Assembly (NCBI RefSeq): GCF_026914185.1
Contig: NC_070558.1
Coordinates: 2,728,001 to 2,792,000, forward strand
DNA: 64,000 nt
From: Puccinia triticina
Taxonomy: Eukaryota > Basidiomycota > Pucciniomycetes > Pucciniales > Pucciniaceae
Direction: 5' to 3'
This document shows positions 56,515-64,000 of this stretch, one piece after another (position 1 is the stretch's first letter; every line of letters starts with the position of its first letter). The notes beneath the pieces are model-generated. The model did no database searches. It was not told the DNA's origin and was given only the letters and a program-made list of their open reading frames with translations. Position numbers and translations under genes: made by a program.

Positions 56515-58544
56515 CTACGAGACTCGGCGTCTATGTTTTGAAGGCGTTCCATTTGTGATTTGAAATATCTTCTCGATACTTTCTCGGATTCGGGAGACGC
56601 TGACCAAGCCACCGAATAATAGGGGTAAGAGACGAAAACAGTACGAAAACCAGACCATGTCAGCCAAAAAAAAAAAGACGACGCTGATAACATAGCGCAG
56701 ATACTGCTTACTTGTACTCAATCAAAGTACCCTGAGTGCGCATGATTTCTTCGTGTGTGATACAAACTAGAGTAAGATACTGATTTATTTCGTAGTATGA
56801 GATCACCCGTCCGGGCTGTTCGATACCTGGCATACCAACCCCGCGGGGTCCACCAAAGCTTGTGTCGACCTTGACCTGGCTCGTAATCATTCTCCTGCCC
56901 GCGGCATTCGGCGGTTTTTTGGTCGGACCTAGAGCGACCGAGGATGATCGAGTGGCTGGGCTCAATTCTGATGCCCTGCCACGACTGGCGCTACGCTTGC
57001 TGTGCGAACCGTCGGGAACCCGTGGAGGAACCATGGGTAGACTCTTTCCTAATCCATTGGTCATCGAGGTAGGTCTTGTGACTGGCGAGATCTGCTGTGG
57101 TACTCCATAGAGTTCCGAAAGGTCTGTGAATATATCCATGAATTCAGTGCACATCTCTAGCAGCGGCTTCTCTGTGGGTGACGAATCCGTGGCGATATAT
57201 AGTTTGGTCCAGGTGTCAAACTGCAAAAGAAGAAAAAACAACCACTTGGTAAGTCCGGGGATCGATTGATCAGGGATCACATCCAAAAAAAAGCTTTGGC
57301 GACTCACAAGAATGCAGTTCTCGACTCCACTCTGCTGAGCAAGCAGATTCATCAGATGTTCAAGAGCCGCTTGTTGGGGGACGATTTTCATAATCACTCG
57401 ACTCAGGGCATCGTAGATAGAGTAATCAAAAACAGTCGTGAGCTTGTACGTTATCCGATGACTGAGTTCGATGGCAATTGTTGGAACGCCGTAGATTGAT
57501 AATTCTCGATCCGATAGTTCGTCCGTCAGGCGATCTTTAACTTGCTCAATGATTTCTGCATTATCCGAGTGAGTAGAGTCAGTCTACAATATAAGCTTGA
57601 CAGATAAATGTGAAGACGTGGGAGGCAATTCGGGATGTAGTCGCAAGAATCAGGTAGGGAAGCTTGTCCTGGGACCATGCGTAAAGGTTTGACAGACACT
57701 GTAAATACTTACCGCTTCGGTAGTCAGGGGTAACAGCATCAATCTTGTGCATGAAGATCTCAAAGTGAAGCGCCGGGTTAGTCTGATAAGCCTGTATCAC
57801 GGTTGATGCCAATTGTGGAATGGTGCTGAGGTAACTAGACTTGAAGAACGAGATCGCAGGATGAGCCTACATTCGCGCGAGATGCGCTCGAAGCTTTTGA
57901 TACCACGCAAAGCTGGCAGCGCTTCACATCGGGATCTAAGATTTCGAAGAACGACTGACTTGAGCATCGATCACAAAGATGACGGCTCCCACGTGTGCGA
58001 ATGGCAGGGTTAGCCCATCTGAATCCAGCGGTCCGGGCAAGTCCCAGATCTCAAAATCGATAAAAGATCTGGTGATAAAAACGCAAGATTACAGTATGAG
58101 CTATACGTGCATCAAGGCAATCGCATCGGATCCAGGTGAATTTACTTGATGTCATCCTGAGTGATTCTTCTGGTTGTTTCGAGATGGAGGGTCTGGTCTG
58201 GTTGGAGCTAAGTCATGAGTAAAATAGAGCAACTTGAGTTTCTGATGGTGAATGATCTCAAGTCTATAGGGACTCACCTTATGAAAGACAACCTCTCGAA
58301 TTGAAGACTTTCCACCACTTGAGTCGAGCACACATCAATCGGAGTATCGGAGGAGTAAAATTAATCAACACATTCAGTCAGAAGGACACAGCACAACACT
58401 GCTATTGAGGCAAGATAGCCGCACTTACCTGCGTGGGCCCATGAAGAGTAGCTTTGGACGATCGGGACGCGAGCCTTCGGATGCGGGAAGACCAAGGGCA
58501 GATGGGGTAGTCTGCGTCCGCAACGAAGATATCGAGCCATCCAT
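56515..58544 (-). CDS. GTR2: Rag GTPase of the RagC/D-Gtr2 class
   Basis: Eight exons (58544-58429, 58317-58278, 58207-58146, 58068-57960, 57839-57713, 57555-57308, 57220-56712, 56599-56515) give about 431 aa. The G domain has the P-loop GPRSGGKSS (from residue 36), WDLPG (81-85) and the base-recognition HKID (140-143) typical of RagC/Gtr2. The C-terminal half carries the dimerisation/roadblock region with LYIATDSSP, ending LVCITHEE...GTLIEYN. Gtr2 pairs with a RagA/Gtr1 partner on the vacuole to signal amino-acid supply to TORC1. It is longer than yeast Gtr2 because of a Ser/Pro/Arg-rich stretch of roughly 90 residues within the roadblock region (exon 7). All borders are GT-AG and in phase. 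Confidence 0.9.
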
Positions 58545-59104
58545 CCTGGTGTAGTATTTTCAATCTGCGATTGAGATCGCTCGGATTCCAATTGGGCTTG
58601 GCTTGGCTCGGGGCGGAAATCGGCTATGGCCAGGGCGCAGTCTTCGGTTTCGTTCAAGCGTCGGTCTTCCTCCGCCTGTAGGGTCTGTTTATTGTCGGTC
58701 TTGACGGTTTCATTAGATGTATGAATCGGCCGGCGGGGACTTGGCCAAGTCGCCATCCCCCAACCTGACCGAAATATGTCTTCGGCTCGGGGATGGCCGG
58801 GTAATCCCCTCAACCCGGGTGTCCCTTCCTCTCAACGAGTTGCACTTCCCAACATAATTCAGGAGATTCAGCCAGCTTACGCTCGCTACTCCTCCCAGAA
58901 ATGCTCAACCTTGAATACAATAGTGGATGGACTGAGCAGCATCGATCCTCACTGATCTGGGAATGAAGGCATCCTTGTGCATACATTATTAATTTTAGAG
59001 CTTAGAGCGAAGGCTTATGGAAATCATACAACTGCAATAGTGGAGGCGAAGAACTACAAACTTATGCGAAGAGTTTTAAGGAAGAAAGTTGGGGAAACAA
59101 GGGT
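58545..59104. other. Intergenic region upstream of GTR2 and downstream of H4
   Basis: Holds the 5' region of the GTPase gene and the 3' flank of H4. A 150-codon open frame on the minus strand here overlaps exon 1 in another frame and has no support. Confidence 0.4.
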
Positions 59105-59591
59105 TTAAGCTCCGAAGCCGTAGAGTGTTCGACCCTGTCGTTTGAGGGCGTAAACGACGTCGAGCGAGGTGACTGTTTTCCGCTTGGCATGTTCAGTGTA
59201 AGTGACCGAGTCCCTGATGACATTCTCCAGGAAGATCTGCGTTGTGGAGTAAAGGTCAGCTAGCCTGTTCTGCATGAAGAACCGTGGAATTGCCGGCTGT
59301 GAGTTCAAGAAATAGGGGGAGCCACTGACTTTGAGAACTCCTCGAGTCTCCTCATAGATCAGACCGGAGATCCGTTTGACCCCTCCTCGTCGAGCGAGTC
59401 TTCGAATGGCAGGCTTGGTGATTCCTTGGATGTTGTCTCGCAGGATCTTGCGGTGACCTGAAATGATTCAACAGGGTGATGACAGGTCAGGAGGAGATGC
59501 AGCGGTAATTGCAAGGAGAGAGTGGAGATAACACACGTTTGGCACCGCCCTTTCCGAGACCTTTGCCGCCGCTTTTACCACGTCCGGACAT
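59105..59591 (-). CDS. H4: Histone H4
   Basis: Three exons (59591-59537, 59457-59330, 59236-59105) encode 104 aa including Met. The core is unmistakable ([64 protein letters not shown]). H4 forms the (H3-H4)2 tetramer at the nucleosome centre. Two oddities: the tail reads [19 protein letters not shown], one Ser more than the near-universal SGRGKGGKG, which shifts every later tail lysine by one; and the protein ends GFGA, not GFGG. Both are read directly from the sequence and lie in exons 1 and 3. It is divergent from H3, 514 bp away. Confidence 0.95.
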
Positions 59592-60740
<1,149 letters not shown>

Positions 60741-61147
60741 CCAGGGATCCAAAATACATAATACCCAGTTGTTTATCTCTTGCTCATCTCTGTTCTGTCT
60801 CCTGTGTAGTGATCACCTTGTACTATTCTCTTGCTAATCATCAAGCCTTTCAAAGAGTTCTGATGTTGAAAAACATAATATTTAGTACATGACACGACAT
60901 TCGGTTTCAAGGTGTGGCTGAACCGCCGAGTCAGGCCGAGTTCCTTCAGACACTATTACATTCAAAATCGTTCCATGAGCATGCGAGAGGTAAAACGCTA
61001 TCGTGAAGGTGTGAATCGTTGCCCATTTGACGATACTATAGCGGAGCCTGCCGATTTTCTCGTCTAGCCACTTGACTCCTATTGAATCTCGGGAGCCCCT
61101 GGGCAACACACAAAAAGGATCAAGCAGCAAGTGCCATGGTGTTCCAG
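60741..61147. other. 3' flank of H3
   Basis: No gene seen. Confidence 0.4.
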
Positions 61148-61184
<37 letters not shown>

Positions 61185-61191
61185 CGCCGGA

Positions 61192-61227
<36 letters not shown>
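61148..61227 (-). tRNA. tRNA-Gly(GCC) with a 9-nt intron
   Basis: Minus strand: acceptor GCGTTGT/ACAACGC, D loop AGCGGTAAA, anticodon stem GGGCC/GGCCT with loop TTGCCA-T, T arm AGGGG TTCGACT CCCCT, discriminator A. Removing TCCGGCGAA after position 37 leaves 71 nt, the usual length for tRNA-Gly. Without the intron no normal anticodon stem with U33 can be drawn. The D stem is weak. Confidence 0.78.
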
Positions 61228-61557
61228 TGTGACGTCAGTGGTCATGTAGCAATACAGTTTGCCGTCACAGTCTGCGACGGCCCACGATGCGATGCTGTTT
61301 GGCTTATTGCAACGTGTCTGGACAACGGTTGTCGGGCGGGCACAAGGACTGGGTGATACATAAGCTGGAGGGACAACCTTCATCATCCAGCGACGAAACC
61401 CAAACGAAGCTCCCCCACCCACTCGAGCACTAACTCTGCAGGATCCGGACTTGCGCGCCCGGCAGGATCCTTCGGCCAACTGGATATTCAGAGAGCGCAT
61501 ACACCCCCAGACGCACGCACCTCTTCTCCGATCGGCTGCTTGGCTTGCAGTGACGTG
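61228..61557. other. Intergenic region upstream of the thioesterase-like gene
   Basis: No gene seen; presumably the promoter of the plus-strand gene at 61,558. Confidence 0.4.
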
Positions 61558-62922
61558 ATGACAGCAGCCTCGACGACAGACGAGCGGGCGACGGAGGCCA
61601 ACAACCCGAGCGGGGCGGCGGTGGGCCCCCGGAAGAGCCGGCCGGCCACGGACCTTCTGTTCCGTCTGCGGCCCCGGCCGAGCACGATCATCATGTCCCT
61701 TCTGGCCCTCCGAGTGGCCAGACACGCCCGGTCGACCGGCCCGGTCCGCAGGCTCTTGCAGTCGCTCGCCCTCGCGCTCGCCGTCCTCAATTGGCGCATC
61801 CTCCCCTTCTACTGGCACGCTATGACCCTCGTCTTCCCCATCCTCAAGGCTAAACTCCTCCGCTGGAAACTCGGCTCCTCCACCGCCGCTTTCGTCTCCC
61901 ATCTGGGCGTCCTGGGCAGAAGCCCGTTCGAGGCTCGCATCGTCTCCAAGCATTGTGCCACTTGGAATTCCTGTCAGTCCATCCTTAATACATATATTTT
62001 CATTCTCATGGAATGTACTCAAATTTCTCTGTGTATGTTTTTTTTTTCCAATGGAACAGGCGATTTTATGTTGCACATGTCTAACTCGGCCTATGCGATT
62101 GCCCTGGACGAAGCACGAGCGATGTGGCAGATCCAGATGATTGGGGCGGCAATGCGAGCGGACCACGAGCGGGTCCGACCCATGATAGCTTCGACCCACT
62201 TTACCTACTTCGCCGAAATCCCAGTAAGAAATCATATCTGATGCTCTTTGGAATCTGCCCCGATCCGGCCATTTGTCTGATGATCTGTTTCTTTTGCTTT
62301 TCATGTAGATCCTAGCTGACTTTGAGGTAGAGTTCCGCCCGGTTGCGTGGGACCAGAAATGGGTGACTATCCTCATCCTCTCTCTCTCTCCGTCCATCAC
62401 AGACGCTTGACATCTGACCCACTCGTTGCGCTGCCCGTCCTACCTCAGCTCTACCTTTTGGCGACATTCACAACCGACCCACCCAAAGGATCCCAGACCC
62501 GCACTCTGAACGTGAGCCCTTTTATAAGTCTGGGACTTGTCTGTGATATACAAGCGGCCGCGACTGACAAAGATCCGGATGTGGCCCACGTTCTGTTGCA
62601 GTGCTTATCGATAACCCGGATGGTGAACAAGGTCGGCCGACGGACGGTGCGCCCTGAACGACTGATGGGCCTGAGCGGCCTCGGCCTGGAAGCCTCACAA
62701 TGGGACACACTCGCCCGGCTCCGGCTCCGGGACGATGGCACCCATCACCCAACTTCCTCCAACAGCTATAACCTCAACCCTGCCCAGGAATGGCTCGTCT
62801 CGCCCGAACCCTTCGAGCCTTTCCAAAAGTATGAATCCCTCCGGCTCAAAAACCTCGAGATCATTCGGACTGGTTTGGACGGTGATCTCAAGACCGGCGC
62901 CGAACGATTGAAAGAATTGTAA
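61558..62922 (+). CDS. Hotdog thioesterase-like protein (THEM6 type)
   Basis: Five exons (61558-61972, 62060-62223, 62309-62362, 62449-62511, 62602-62922) give about 338 aa. The N-terminus is basic, then hydrophobic (SLALALAVLNW, residues about 80-100), suggesting membrane anchoring. The hotdog core begins with CDFMLHMSNSAY (residue 139 on), the C-D-x-x-x-H-M-x-N motif of THEM6/4HBT-like proteins, and continues with EIP-ILADFEVEF, AWDQKW-LYLLATF and NCLSITRMV-KVGRRTV. Introns were placed where GT-AG borders restore this order; retaining the 62,512-62,601 intron would also stay open for translation, so that junction is less certain. The likely role is acyl-CoA or acyl-thioester hydrolysis, by family only; the usual catalytic acid was not verified. 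Confidence 0.75.
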
Positions 62923-64000
62923 AATACATGCATAGAGTTATCTGATTTTTGGGGCATTGTTTTGGGGGCACTTTTCCATCTTGTGTATCTTTTTCCTTCT
63001 CCTTCTGATCCAAATGATTTTATGTTTCTTGCATGACTGCTGGTGAATGTGCAATCCCGGCGAGCTAGATTTCTTCCTTATTTGTAGAGCTTTGAATTCT
63101 CTCTGATGCTCAAAAGTATGATAGTTCAATAGATTAACGGGAAATACAACTCTTGACACACCCATCCATCAACGGCCCGATCTGACGTTTAAAAAGCTTC
63201 ACAAGCTTGAGACAATTGGGAAGGCAAGATTGCTGAAAACACATGGCCAGATGCACAAACTAAAAAACACAAGCATAAACACACATTATATTCGTAGAGG
63301 AACAACTTGATATACACTTATCACAAGAAAGAACCTGGCTCCAGAGCGCTCAAGAAAAGCCCGATAGGTTAAGATACTATTACTAGGAACAAACTGCATT
63401 TTTTTGGGGAAGATAAATACTTGATAGGTATATAAATATATACATTACTGATAATGATACTGAAAGATACATAAAATGAGAGAAATTTACAAACTATGCT
63501 CGGGTACCTTTCTCCGAAATGAAAAACAAACAAACAAGAAACAAACAAAACGCACATCAAGTCAAGACAAAACAAAACAAAGAGCTATAGAGAGCATCAT
63601 GGCAGAGAGAGCCAACATGAGAGTAAGTTTTTTTTAGGGCCGGAAGACTGACTAACGAGACACGGCAAGTATACTAGTGATTTCTGTAAGGTATGGAAGC
63701 GATCAAAAAAAGGCGGCAGTCAGAGAGGATGAGGAGGGAAGAGGCTGCTACATGACGAGTCTGATAGAGGATCGATTGAGGGAAGGCAGCGGGGAAGAGC
63801 CGGGTCGGATGGAGGAGCGAGGCCAGAGCAGATCGAGCGCGTCGGGCTCGGCGGACGGGACGGCAAGGGAGCTGCTGGTCTTGCGGGTCGGCGCCGAGGG
63901 TCCCCCGCTTTCGGGGTTCCTTCTCATCTTCTCTTCTTCTTCATTCGTCGCCCATGATGCTGCATTTCATATCGTGTTCATAAACACACACACACACACA
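62923..64000. other. Gene-free window end with CA microsatellite
   Basis: No supportable gene. The last bases (about 63,985-64,000) are a (CA)n run that continues past the window. Confidence 0.5.

Noticed and set aside
58361..58813. A 150-codon open frame on the minus strand
   Set aside because: It overlaps exon 1 of the Gtr2-type gene in a different frame; the GTPase frame carries the P-loop.
61213..62400. A 395-codon open frame on the minus strand
   Set aside because: It is antisense to the thioesterase-like gene, has no recognisable domain and overlaps the tRNA-Gly. GC-rich antisense frames are often open by chance.

Overview
The window looks like a chromosome segment from a rust fungus (Pucciniales, Puccinia-like). 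Three things point there. The host genes are cut by many short GT-AG introns of about 50-120 nt. They encode fungal housekeeping proteins. The AT-rich spaces between them are packed with nested transposons, including a DDE-transposase family (YFDG-type motif) and a FAR1/MULE-like zinc-finger protein that I associate with rust genomes. Species is not determined; that placement is inference.

Layout. 1-6,850: transposon debris (FAR1/MULE-like fragment, broken DDE transposase, 3' end of a Ty3/gypsy element with its LTR, small MITEs). 6,854-7,497: a PIF/Harbinger-type MITE carrying a nested hAT-type MITE. 7,558-19,061: an 11.5-kb palindrome with CACTA-type ends and a 3-bp target duplication, whose two arms are inverted arrays of about 60 copies of a 173-bp repeat. 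19,062-27,337: more LTR debris, including one LTR-like unit inserted inverted inside another copy of itself. 27,338-30,446: a divergent host gene pair, prefoldin subunit 3 (minus) and MYG1 (plus). 30,447-37,541: repeats, a second CACTA-like foldback, an intact 160-bp Harbinger MITE, a tRNA-like repeat and LTR-like units. 37,542-49,040: a third CACTA-like foldback split by a 9.9-kb Ty1/copia element, itself carrying a full hAT transposon and a 247-bp CACTA-like MITE. 49,041-52,600: a gypsy integrase/chromodomain fragment split by a hAT-type MITE that in turn holds a solo LTR.

54,029-62,922 is the gene-rich end: a four-helix SUR7/PalI-like membrane protein, an intron-containing tRNA-Tyr, the Rag/Gtr2-type GTPase of the TORC1 amino-acid pathway, a divergent histone H4-H3 pair sharing a 514-bp promoter with a TATA box on each side, an intron-containing tRNA-Gly, and a hotdog thioesterase-like (THEM6-type) protein. 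The host genes do not form one pathway; the two divergent pairs (prefoldin/MYG1 and H4/H3) are the only visible transcriptional couplings.

The strongest unusual system is the set of four elements with CAC-starting inverted ends, 3-bp target duplications and foldback bodies. Three of them have long arms built from internally repeated units, and the 11.5-kb satellite palindrome is the extreme case.
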